Positions 10,294-22,300 of a stretch of 64,000 bases of DNA are shown one piece after another. Both the position numbers and the translations under genes were made by a program. The DNA is from Adineta vaga (taxonomy: Eukaryota; Rotifera), in the NCBI GenBank assembly GCA_021613535.1, contig CP075493.1, forward strand, positions 11,222,001 to 11,286,000, written 5' to 3'. Positions within the stretch are counted from its first letter, which is position 1. Every line of letters starts with the position of its first letter. The notes under the pieces were generated by a model that saw only the letters and a program-made list of their open reading frames with translations, did not search any database and was not told where the DNA came from.

Positions 10294-10545
10294 ATGATGC
10301 GAATTCTATTCCATTTATTTTCGACTACAATACAACATGATTGTCTTTATGCTGATGTGCCCATCGGAACAGAAAATGATCCCTATGAAATCAGAGTTGC
10401 AACCCTCTTCGCTGAAAAGTATTTCCTCGAAAGAATCCCGGACGCATTGCGCTGTTATGGGCCCTTTATTTCTTATACAGGTTTATTCACCATAAAGGGG
10501 CCAACGCATCTGTATAATCCATATCGAATTCGAATCTCTAAATAA
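10294..10545 (+). CDS. short orphan open frame, possibly a gene fragment
   Basis: Open for 83 codons from ATG at 10294. The N-terminus is weakly hydrophobic (ILFHLFSTTI), followed by a polar part with DPYEIRVATLFAEKYF. From about 10350 to 10545 the base composition is visibly richer in G and C than the flanking DNA. That suggests a real exon or an inserted fragment rather than random AT-rich sequence. No family was recognised and no splice partners were identified. It could be one exon of an unannotated gene or a pseudogene piece. Confidence 0.25.
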   Translation: MMRILFHLFSTTIQHDCLYADVPIGTENDPYEIRVATLFAEKYFLERIPDALRCYGPFISYTGLFTIKGPTHLYNPYRIRISK

Positions 10546-11034
10546 AACTTCGGCAAACGTGTTACAAATTGAAACGAGATTATAAACAAGATTGTATGAT
10601 ATTTGATGAGTCCGTGACAAAATATTATTTTATCTGGAATTTCTTCATCATGTCTAGGTATGATGTCTGTCTACGATGTTGAGAATCTATATATGTTTGA
10701 TGAATTAATAGACAAGTGAAATGACATGTAATATGTTGTTCTATGGTATTTTTGATTAAAAACTTGCGTTTATATCATCTTTCATGATATTGATTGAGAT
10801 CTTTAAATTGTGATAGAGAAAAATTTATTCTTCGATAAAATTAACATCATAAAGTTTGACTTTTTCACATGAAAATAATGTTCATTCTAACTAGACAATA
10901 CTGATAATTCACAATGATCAATATGTTTGTTGATAAAATGTAGTGATGCATTTCATTTGCAAGATTTTATTTAGAATTATTTAAAATCTGTAGTCTTTTA
11001 ACAGAGTGTTCACGTATTTCCAGATCAAACTATA
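10546..11034. other. intergenic, nothing recognised
   Basis: AT-rich DNA downstream of the orphan frame and of the beta-lactamase-like gene, which ends at 11035. No recognisable element. Confidence 0.4.
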
Positions 11035-12220
11035 TTATTCATCTCCCTCATCGTCTTCTTCTTCTTCTTCTTCATCATCATCTTCGTTTTCATCTTCACT
11101 TGGTTTAATAGCTAACTGTGAATCATACATTTCTAGAACGTGTGAAGCAATTTCGCCCACATCTGCTACATCAATATTTGCAAAAACAACAATCGTCACT
11201 TTCACATTTAGGACTCGAATAATATACGATTGAAAACCTTGCCATGTTCCACCATGACTAACAACTCGCATACCACTGACAGTTTCCTCTAAACACCAAC
11301 CGAAACCATATGGATATGTTGTATCATCGTTTAATTTGACAGCACTCCACATTTGATCGAAACTGTTTTGTTTCTTCAATATTACATTGCTATTCAAACC
11401 AGTCTCATATTTTATCATATCATAAACACTCACATAGAGAGCACCATCAGCAAAACTATTGACACCAGGTGAAACCCATTCTTGATTTTTAACTTTATTA
11501 TCAACAAGTTCATAACCTGATGCACGATTTAAAACAATATCACTTTCACTAATTATACGCGCTGTATTCATTCCAAGTGGTTCGAAAATATTCTTCTTTA
11601 GAAAATCACCATAAAAATCACCAGTAATACGATGAATTAATATTCCTAATGTAATATATCCAAGATTACTATATGAATGTTGTTCACCAGGTTTAAAATC
11701 AAGAGAAACTTTCTTAATCAATTTCCACATACCATCTTCATCAATATCTTCTTGAGTACTAAAACCAGAAGGATAATCGGTCGTACCAGCAGTATGTGTT
11801 AACAGATGGCGAACCGTTACATTTTTCCATGATTTAGGTATATCATCCATATATTCTTTAATTCGTGTATCTAAGTCAAGTTCTCCTCTTTCAACTAAGA
11901 TCATAATAGCCAATGCTGTAAATTGTTTACCTATTGAACCTGATTGAAACATAGTTTCAAGTTTCACAGGCACTTGATGTTCAATGTTTGAATAACCATA
12001 GCCTTGTCCAAAAATCATCTGATTATTTTTTATTATAGCTATGGAAAGACCTGGAATCTTTTGTTTTTTCATTTCTGTTCGAATATATTCATCAATGTGA
12101 TGATAACTATTCGTATTATAATCTATACAAAATCAACATGATTAGAGTTTGTTTTCTTTTTTTTCTATCTAAATAAATCAACTTACTGCTTGCATACTGG
12201 TATGATGAAGGCGTGTACAT
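11035..12220 (-). CDS. serine beta-lactamase-like / penicillin-binding-protein-fold hydrolase
   Basis: Two exons (12187-12220 and 11035-12122) give 373 residues; the first exon supplies only the start, MYTPSSYQYAS. The class C beta-lactamase fold is shown by SGSIGK (nucleophile Ser74, Lys77), the YSN motif in HSYSNLGY (about 160), and SHGGTWQGF near the end (HxG in place of KTG). RHLLTHTAGTTDYP is typical of the family. Animal members (LACTB-like) are proteases or esterases rather than drug-resistance enzymes. No signal peptide is seen. The last about 20 residues are almost all Asp/Glu, encoded by a TTC/TCA-rich tract. Family sure; substrate unknown. Confidence 0.8.
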
Positions 12221-12655
12221 TTCGTATTCGGACTTTTCTCTTGAGTGTATTTCTTTACCGTACTGTTTGTTTTTATATGTAATCGACGTTCGTTCCGCAT
12301 AAGTTGAGAATGATTGGAAAAAAATCTTTTTACGTCATTGATATTTTTTCGTATCCTTACTCATTTCATGCCTAATTTAACCAGAACATAAATTGTCAAT
12401 CAGCATCTTTTGAAATTGTGGTTGTTGGCGAAGGTATATACTGAAAAAATATCTTCACTCATTCAAGCCCCCACATTAACGTTCACCCCTTAAAGTGATA
12501 GGCAACTCTCTCTTGTTATTCTATGTTTTCATACACATGACTCATGAATGTTGACATCATGTTTACTGCTTATTGGTTAGGAATGTAATTTCGTAATCAA
12601 TGTTCGTCCATTATAACCTGAAGTTACGTTGTGATCACGTTATTTTTGTTTCTTT
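12221..12655. other. divergent promoter region
   Basis: Lies between the start of the beta-lactamase-like gene (minus strand) and the eIF4A-like gene (plus strand), so it should carry both promoters. No motif could be assigned. Confidence 0.4.
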
Positions 12656-14350
12656 ATGGACGATTTTTCAACAGAAAACAAACCAAGTCTTATACTGGAG
12701 TAAATCTTTTATTTTTGATAACGATTCAATGAGTTTCTTGGATCAATTTTAGGAATGATTCCAGAGAAAATTCCAATACTTCAGCTGGTGAACACGAATC
12801 TGGTTTTTATATTTTCGAAATCTATTTAAATCATTGATATTCTATTGTTCTAGACAAAATACTCGAAGATACATCAATTGGCACAATCGATACTTTCGAT
12901 GATCTAAATCTAGGTGAACCACTTTTACGTGGTATTTATGGATATGGTTTCGAACGACCTTCACCTGTTCAACAACGTGCTATAAAACCGTGTATTATGG
13001 GTGCGTGTCTATTGATAATATTACGAATAAGACTATCATCAAATTTACTTACGATAGGACACAATACGATTGTTCAAGCACAGTCAGGCACAGGAAAAAC
13101 TGCTTTGTATGTGATAGCTATCTTACAACGAATTGACCTAAGTATCAAAGATTGCCAAGCATTGGTTTTAGTACCAACACGAGAATTAGGTCAAAGTGTT
13201 CGTAATCGAATTAACTATTTTGTTTAATAATAACTGGAAGGTACTGTTTTTATACAATTTAGATCCGAAATGTATTCTTATCAATTGGTGAGTACATGAA
13301 TATTACCTGTCATGCCTGCATCGGTGGTACTAACATACGTGATGATTTGACTCGTCTTGAAGCAGGTGTTCAGATCGTAATTGGAACACCTGGACGAGTG
13401 AATGACACATTAAATCGATCAAAACTTCGTATGTAATCTGTTCATTACTCATAAATTCTAATTGATTTTAATTCAGGTAGTGACAATATTAAAATGCTCG
13501 TCTTGGAAGAGGCGGATGAGGTGTTAGGGCGCTGTTTTGAGGAGCAAGTTTGCGATGTGTTAAAAAAACTACCGTCGGACATTCAAATGCTCATTTTCAC
13601 TGCGACTATGCCATGTGAATTGGAGGAAATTATCTCTAAATTTATGATAAATCCTGTTCGAATTCTTGTCAAACGGTGTAATTTGACTCTTGACGGTGCT
13701 CGTCAGTTTTATATCAATATTGCACGTGAAGTAAAAAAAATGATCTTCTTCTAACATCGTCTACATCTGGATGTATTTCTTGTTCTCTATAAAAAGGAAT
13801 GGAAAATCGATACGCTCTGTGATTTACTTGAGTCAATAGACGTCAGACAAACTGTTATCTACTGCAATACACGTAAAACAGTTGATTTCGTGAACGAAAA
13901 ATTACGTGCACAAACCTTTACTGTTGGTATACTGTAAGTCGAAAATAAAATTGAGATTTTATGGGAAGATTTTTTCTTTAGCAAAACGATATGACTCAAC
14001 AAGAACGTGATGCTTATTTAAAGGAATTCCAAACAGGATCGAGTCGCTTATTGATTGCTACAGATCCATTTTCTCGCACTATTTATCCACATGCTCAGCT
14101 TTTTATTAACTATGACTTACCGAAGAGCATGGAAGCTTATATGAATCGGTAAGAAATTGAACTATCTTTAGTACATGTAATTACATAGATTGTATCGAAT
14201 TTCAGAATTGGTCATGGTGGTGCGTATGGTCGAAAAGCTACAGTATTTAATTTTATCAACGATAACGAACGAAAACATGTACAGGAAATAGAAAAGTTTT
14301 ATGATACACATATCGAAGAATTACCTGCAGATCTTTCTGATATTATTTGA
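12656..14350 (+). CDS. eIF4A-like DEAD-box helicase with altered catalytic motifs
   Basis: Nine exons (12656-12699, 12753-12802, 12854-13000, 13058-13197, 13263-13428, 13477-13730, 13797-13922, 13982-14148, 14206-14350) join in frame to 412 residues, the eIF4A length. Kept: the Q-motif region ([13 protein letters not shown]), Walker A (AQSGTGKT), PTREL, GG, TPGR and TATMP. Changed: DEAD reads EEAD. The RGID block of motif V is replaced by SRTIYPHAQ. Motif VI reads [11 protein letters not shown], losing its His and one Arg. A normal GTAAGT donor after ATACT would break the frame; only a weaker GTTGGT donor keeps it, at the cost of a few residues before QNDM. It is therefore a divergent, perhaps inactive, paralogue rather than the main initiation factor. 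Confidence 0.7.
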
Positions 14351-14473
14351 AGTTTTTCGATGTTAACATATTATATACTCATTGTACCGTAATGTTTATT
14401 TCAGAATAAGAGAAAAATCACTCTAGGTGTTATTCAATCTAAGAATGCCTACATCTAGTGAAAACAGGTCAAA

Positions 14474-16173
14474 TCAGTCTTCATTCTTTTCCAATACAAA
14501 TTGCAATGTTACTGTTCCTTCAGGTATTTTATCATCGTACAATATTTGAAGGAGATCTACTATGGTTAAATCACTTCCAATTTCTGAGTTGTCATTATCA
14601 CCAATTAAAAATAATTTGTAAGAAGCAATATCTTGATTTTCGAGTCTTAATGATTCTAATGCGCACTGGATAATTTCTGAAACTTGCGTTTCTCCTTTAC
14701 AAGGTACAACTGTTGTTTGATTTCCATATGATATTGAACATTTAATTGAAGCCGTAGAAATTAATTGAAAGTCAAATTTGTTATCAGGTGCACTGAGATC
14801 TTCAAGAATAATTCCTGCACCAATTTCACAATTATCGTAATGTAAGCAACAGTAAGACTTCCTGATTTGAAATAGTTGACAGGCAATGTCTAAAATACGT
14901 TCCACACTCGTGGATAATGGACAATAGAACTGTAATGAAGAATCCTTATCTTCTGAATTCATAATTGTCACAGAAGATGGTAAAATCGTATCAATTAATT
15001 GAAAACATACAATAGGTGATGCAAAGCACGATAATGAAGTATTTTCTCCTGGAATAAAATCATTGTGATAAAGAAGTTGTTGTTTGCTATAATCAAATTC
15101 ATTTTCTTTTAGAATATCATTAATTATTGCTGATGTACGAAATCGTTGACGAACAATTTTATTTTCATCTTGGAATGCAATTGAAACAAGATAGGTTTCA
15201 TTTTCTTCTACCAAAATAAAATCTTGCGTATGTAAATGACTAATAGATTCATCAGTTCGAAAAATTCGTTGAGTATCATTTGATGTCAGATAAAGATTAC
15301 AATAATCGGGTATTTCTGTTTGTTGTAGAAGTTGTTTAACAGTCGTGTTATTGTTTGAAACAAGGATTTGCATTTCTTGTTGATTGTTATTCATGAAAAT
15401 ATTAATTGGAATGACTAATCGAAAATGAATTGTTTCATTATTATCCTCAGATCGATATGCATCAACCTGTTTACGATAACAATCTTCAGTAATTAATTGA
15501 TCATTTGAATATAAACAACAGTTATTGAGATTTAATTCCGCAAATGTTTGATTATTCAATAGATTCTGAATTGTAATAGATTTTAAAGTATGTATATGTT
15601 GAGTATTTTCTCCAAAGGTCAGATCAATATGAATGGTTTCATCGAGAGTGATACCATCAATGATTGTGTCAATATTGTCTGACAATGCAATTGATTGATC
15701 GTCATTGATAAGCGATTGCTTTTCTCGATTCCAAAAAGTACATGGTGATTCAATTTGTGGTAAAATAAATTTGCGCCATAATTCGATCTGTTCCCATTGA
15801 GCCTCTGGATGATACACAGTCGTTTTCTCTAATTCACCTTGATTGGATGTTAATGTTATTTCATAGAGAATCGTGTTCTCATCTTGCTCTTGAATATAAA
15901 TAATAATTGGAAGAGTTTTATGCATTTCATACAAATCTCCAATAATTCCATCCTGAATATATTGTCCGATTTCATCATAGAAACAATATCGATGATTCGG
16001 TGATGTTAATAGCAAATTTTGTTTTGTAATAATATCATTCATGAGAGATTGTAATGTACAATCAGGCATTGTCATATAGTTAAATCGCCGTTTATCAAAA
16101 TGAAATTCAAGAGAAATTAATGCTGATCGTTCCACAATGAAGTATTTGAGTGGTAATGGAGCTAGTGGTGGAT

Positions 16174-16205
<32 letters not shown>

Positions 16206-16360
16206 AAATCAAACAATATTCGACGATCATCAATGACAGCATAAGTATTTAAATCGTATTTTTTTTTATGAAATAGTTGTTTGAATTCTTCATGTAAGTT
16301 ATTACTGTTACATATTTTAGAATCACTTTTTCCATCGGGATGTGTAAAAACGAACTTTTG
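14474..16360 (-). other. C-terminal tail of tandem ubiquitin-like (beta-grasp) units in the RNF213-like protein
   Basis: The last about 630 residues repeat one pattern seven or eight times at roughly 70-90 residues. Two hydrophobic strands come first, then a short helix following Thr/Ser-hh-(D/E/Q)-h-L. Next is an hxLY or CLY-type strand, a polar stretch with a D/E-x-o-I turn, and a closing strand such as FILVEE, CFQLID, FQLIS or LQFVLE. Helix cores seen include TVKQLLQQTEI, AIINDILKENEF, SVERILDIACQLF and QVSEIIQCALESL. This hydrophobic rhythm is that of ubiquitin-like domains. Sequence identity between units is low, so the call is by pattern only. Human RNF213 ends before this region. Confidence 0.5.
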
Positions 16361-19300
16361 CGTTGGTTTTGTTGGTTTAACGTTTTGCATTTCTTGTTCA
16401 TTCTTTTCTAAAATGGATGTACACGAAGTAATTGGTATCGGATTTATTTGTATTTGAAATAGAGATGAATATTGTGGTGAATCTTTTTCATGAATCACGT
16501 TATAACTATCTATATTATCATCTTCGTCATCATCGGAATGATTTATGGAATATGTTGAATCCGTTCTATCAATTCCATGTAATTGACGATGATAACGATT
16601 TTTTGTAATTGTATCTTGTTCATTTGGATTTTCATCAAAATTTTCTTCCCAAAGTTGCGCTGTTTTTTCTTCAATATTTATCTTTTGTTCTTGTAAATTT
16701 GATTGAATTTGATTCAAATAAATGCTCAATGATAGATAATTTTCACATTTGATTTCTTCCGGTATTAATAGAAGTATTTCATTATCAATTCGAATATATT
16801 CCATCGTTAATTTCAACGATTCAGTTGATTGTTGTAGGAGAGTATCTTCAATGGATTTTAAATCTTGTAATAATTGGCTAATTTTTTGAATATTTAATTT
16901 GAGTGTATCGATATTTTCATCGTAATTAGTATTGATTAATTTAGATTCAAAAATCTGTTGAAGTTGAGTACTCAAATGCGTATCAATAGGAGTTCGAAGT
17001 AGATCAGGAATATTTACAAATGAATATTCAAATGTTCGTATCAATGTTCGATATACTTGTCCAATGTGATTTAAATGAGATAGTTTGAAATCGTGTACTT
17101 CGTATTGAATTAATTGTTGCATGAGATATTCATTTTCTTGAATTGATTGAATAAATTCATAGATACTTAATGATGATGCATCTGTTTGTTCTTCTTTGAT
17201 TATTGTTGCAATTTGTTTCAAAAGATTATAACCATGATAAAGTTTATCAATAAGCATATCATTTAAATGATTCCATTCATGTTCTAATGGTACAGAATAA
17301 TTTTCATCGAGATCAAATGATTTCTCATCATCATCATCATCATTCAACGTGACAAGAGAAATCAGTTTTCGTGGTTCATAAAATTGATATTTTTGAATGA
17401 TATGTTTATAGTTAATATGACATAGAAGTAGATAGGTTCGAATAATATATGATTGTATATACGTAAAATCAAAACTGAGTGGTGTATCTTCTTTAACAAA
17501 ATATTCATTTTCGAGAATCAAACTTGCAGAAGTTATTTTATTAATCCAAGAACAATCGGCATCGTTTAATGTAATTACACCAGTATTATAGAGTGCAACT
17601 TGAATGAGAGATATTTGATTTGGGAGAAGTTTTTTTATTAAAAATCGTAATATGGAACTGCTTTGATGATTGAGTCTATTGTTCTCGAATTCTTGTTCGA
17701 TTAAATCCAAGAAATTATTATGATAATCGACAAGGATACTATAGAAATATACGTAGACGAGAGGTGTTTACGAGAAAAAATATCTTTTTATACAATACCT
17801 GAGTATTCGCATAATAAGATCTTCGTCATCTGGATTTCCAATGGTAATCAAACGATGTACTGGTGTTTCGAGTGATATTTCTGTAAAATGTGTAGTTATA
17901 TCACATGGGCCCGGACGAATAAGACCATTGGTAAAAGTATGATAAGCATTGACTGCTTCAATTCCTTTCACAATGATATCCATATAATTTTGTGCTTCAT
18001 TTCGACGATGCCGACAAGTATATTTGTTCAAATGTTCTTTTGCTCGATCATGTATCTCTTTCAAGGTAATTTCCCAGACTTGTTCACGTTCAATTAATTG
18101 TGTATAGGTTTGATGAAGTAAAAGATAAAAATGACTTAATTCGTAAATATATTTTGTCATACTAAACAAATCTGTTGAATCTATGAATTGTTCTAAGATT
18201 CGCAAAGAGAGATGAGCAATTTTTGGATTGTGAATTTCTGTTTTGAAATGTGTTGTTTGAATCATCATTGGCGTTTGAGAAGTATATTGTTGCAAATTGA
18301 ATTGAATTTGTGATTGTAATTGTAATTGATCAACGTATCGTTTATATTCAGGTAACCGTTCATGAATGTTATAGAATACTTCATTCTGATAATTAAGTTC
18401 TGCTTGTACTTTAGAAGAGAAGTCTCTATAAAGAGGTTTTATCCAAGAATGTTCCTGTTGACCTGTGAGATATGCCATTCGTTCAAAACAACAATTGAGT
18501 AAGATACAAGCATCATCTTGATTTGAATTTATCGCTAAGAAATTGAAGACTGATAATAATCGAGCACGAACAAAATGGCACACTTTTGCGCGAAGACTAT
18601 CACCAGCCATGTGACAATCTGCCTGTCTATCTGCAATAGCGTTTGGTGATAGAATAGGACCATACAAATTTTGGACAGATTCTTCAAATAGTAACAAATG
18701 CCAAGCCTATATTAATGATAATTAAGGGTGGAAAACCAGATTATAGTGAAAATACAATAGCTTACCAGTGCACCAAACGTTGAAAAATAAACTGCATACA
18801 CGGCCGGAACTTTCAATTGATTGTCGTGATCATTGCCTATATATTGAGTAAGTTCACCAGTCACTGAAATGATACAACCACAGTCGTAATGAATAGCGAA
18901 TCTATCAACTGGAGCCTGATGTGTAGATCCGAAACCTAAGGATTAACGAAACATATTTACAAAAATTCTATTAAAACTAGAAATAACTGTGAATAAAAAC
19001 TTACCAAATGTACCTTCGATTGATAATGGTTCAAATGCAAATGTCCAGAGAAAACTTTCCTTTCCGCCTTTGATAATCATAGCCAATAAATTAACTAGAC
19101 AATGACGTATACATAATTCATCTGCTGCTTCACAATCTAGCCGAAACAAATGATTGAGATAATTAAAATCGATCGTATTAGTTCGTTGAGGATAACCAAT
19201 CATGTAGTGTTCAGGATCGAGGATACAACGAAAAATACGTAATTCTTCCGGAGAAAGTGCTAACGTTTGTTCAATAACATTCAGTAAAGCACGCAATGTG

Positions 19301-22300
19301 TGTAATTGATTGTTACAATAATAATTATAATAAATATTTAGTAGAAGAATAACTTTGATATCAGTGACTTGTAATTCATCAGCAGGTGTATTTAATTTAA
19401 GTTGAATCCAGTCAAGAAGAGGTCTCCATTGATTGATTGATTCATTATTGATACATGTAGCAATTACTTGAGTTAATTCATTATACGATTGATGAAGATG
19501 TGGAAAAATTGAAAATGTATGACTGTTTTGTGATAAAGTAAATTGTAATTGATGAGAAAATTGTAGATATTTATTCTGTTTTGGTATTTGTTTTAACTCA
19601 AGATGACGGCACAATATATTTGCCCATGTTTGAACTAATGTTTGAATCTTCTCACTTTTCAATAATTTTAAGAGAAAATGCCAAGACTGTTTTGATATAA
19701 TGGTAGATAGAAAGATTTGTAGATAAGGATTAAGTTGAGTTGTTGTATCGTCTAATAATAGATATTTATCGATTAAAACTTTTAAACAATTAAAAAATCC
19801 ATTTGTCTCATGATCGCTATCATTATCAGAAGCAATTTGACACAAAAATATTGCTACTAAACGTAAGAGAAAATATTCTTGAAATTCTTTAAATACTAAT
19901 TTGATTGCAGACGTTAGTTCTAGTCCTTTAACCTTTGGAGGTTTTAATGCCATCAATTCGTCAATGAGATTTTCATCGATTGCATTCTCGTTAGCATATC
20001 GATCGATGTGAAAGAAGAATAAATCAAGTAGGACTGAGCGATGATCATAACTTTGTTGTGCGACAACAGATGGATGTAACGGTACATGATAATCTTTTAA
20101 TCGATTTCTATTCGATATACATTGCATTACAATCGGTAAAAGATAATTGATACGATCCACAATGGATGAAACTGTGAGTTGTAATTGTTCAATTGTAAGA
20201 TCAATTAATTCGTCAAATAAAAGTTGTTTTGCTGGGATAGACCATTTACATTTCGAATCGCCGAGACAAATAAAAACACAATTGATATCATCCTGTGATT
20301 GTTGTTTGGATGTTTTCAATATTGATATTATCCATTGTTGAAAATCGATCATCAACGTACAATCTTCCGAATATTCATGAATAGTATTGATAATATCTGA
20401 TAATCTCTCCAGGTAAGGTGACTTATTATTATTACTTATTCTTGATGTATTCTCTTGAGGTAGATATTCTAATAGTCGAGAAATAAGCTGTACTGAATCC
20501 GATACAGTTTCATTGAGGAAAATAGCGTATGCTAATCGCATAAATTCAAGTTGATTCCGAATCTGGGCAAGTTTAGTACTACGTAGAAGTGTACCTGATG
20601 GATAATATTTGTTAATAAATGTGTACATATAAGACCATTGTTGAATTTGTTTTTCATCTCTATTTAAACATAGTTCCCGTAATCTTGTCCATAATAGATC
20701 AAATAAAATTCGAAACAATTCCTCACGTATATGAGATCGAGTAGAGTTTTTGTTTTGACATAATTCATTCGCATAAGAACGATTTGAATGAAAACTATTA
20801 ATGATTCGACAAGCTGAATACAATGATGAGATATCATTTTGTTCGTATTCAAATGTAGTGTAAATTTGAGCCAGATGGGACACAAGTTCAGCAGACATTT
20901 CTGATGCAGTATTGTCATCCTCATCTTTTAGTAATAACCAATCGGAAATAGCATTGATAGCATCGATAGATTGACTTTGATCATTATCAAATTTTCCTTC
21001 AACAGTCGTACAATAGATTCGTACTAAATCATTCGAATAATAGCTAAGAAGACTTTCAGTAATCATATCAGTCAAAACTTTATCTTTCTTCATGTGTTTC
21101 ATTAATTTGATGCAGAATTGCTCTTTCGAACATTCAACGATTTGATTGGCATCTGTTGAAGTTTTATTTTGGGTATTCATCAACATTTGTTTAATATTAT
21201 CAGCATGTGCTTTAATTCGTTGATGAAATAATTGATAAAGAGGAGTTTGTAGAATGAATGCATTTTGTATAATAAGTTGAAAAGTACTTTGAGATGGTGA
21301 TGGACATTTACCATTATTATCATCATCAAGTATAAATCCTGAGTAGTCAATTAGATGAAGAATCGATTTAATACTCATCTTACTATTGGATAATTTTGAT
21401 AATGTTTCTAAACCATAGTCATTAGCGAGAATTTTTAATATATTTGATACAAAATTTGTAAATGATGTTCGAATTTGAAGTTGTAAAGAATCTACTAGAC
21501 CCATCAAACGCTTTCCACATAGAATATCCTTTGAAATTTGATAGATTTTATTGTATGAAGTTTGTGATGAATTTTTCTTTCGAGACAATTGTTCATGATA
21601 AATATTAACAATATATTCTCGTACATGAGTTAAACGTTCCAAAATCTTTTTCAAACATTCAACACGTTGTTTCGTACTTGTTTGTTTATGATAGAATTCA
21701 TAAGCATATTCATCGCTGAACATGTCTTGTGCGGGTTGTGTATGAAATATTTGAGTTCTCGAACAGAAATCCCATAAACAATCATCAAAGAGAATATTTA
21801 AATCACAAATCACATCCTTTGGCGATTCTTTCAGTTGTTTTTTCGGTGATGAAACGATTTCCAACATTTTTTGTAAATGAAATGCACTACCAGGTGTACA
21901 CGTATCAAAGAAATAGAAATCCCAACCGTGCAAAAAGATCGTTGGGAAACCATTCTGATTATAAAGTTCTTGTGCTGGCATATGAACTAACATAATAAAG
22001 TATTTCTCTAGTCTTGAATTGTTTCTATTCTTATTGCAATCGAATTCGGTTTTGTCAACTAACTGTCGAACAAATGGCAAATGTTGTCGGTGTTGTCCCA
22101 TTTGACCATTGATTATAATAATCAAAACGTTTTTGTTTGATTCTTTTTCGAAAACGCGAAATTTCTCTTCCAATACAGCAGCATTTTCAATGATTGCCTA
22201 AGAAAAATAATTGTTAGCATAAAAGTTTCCAAATTCAATTAAACTTACAAGATTTAGAATTTCTATCATATCATCGATCTTTTCATTGAATCCGTTGTTC

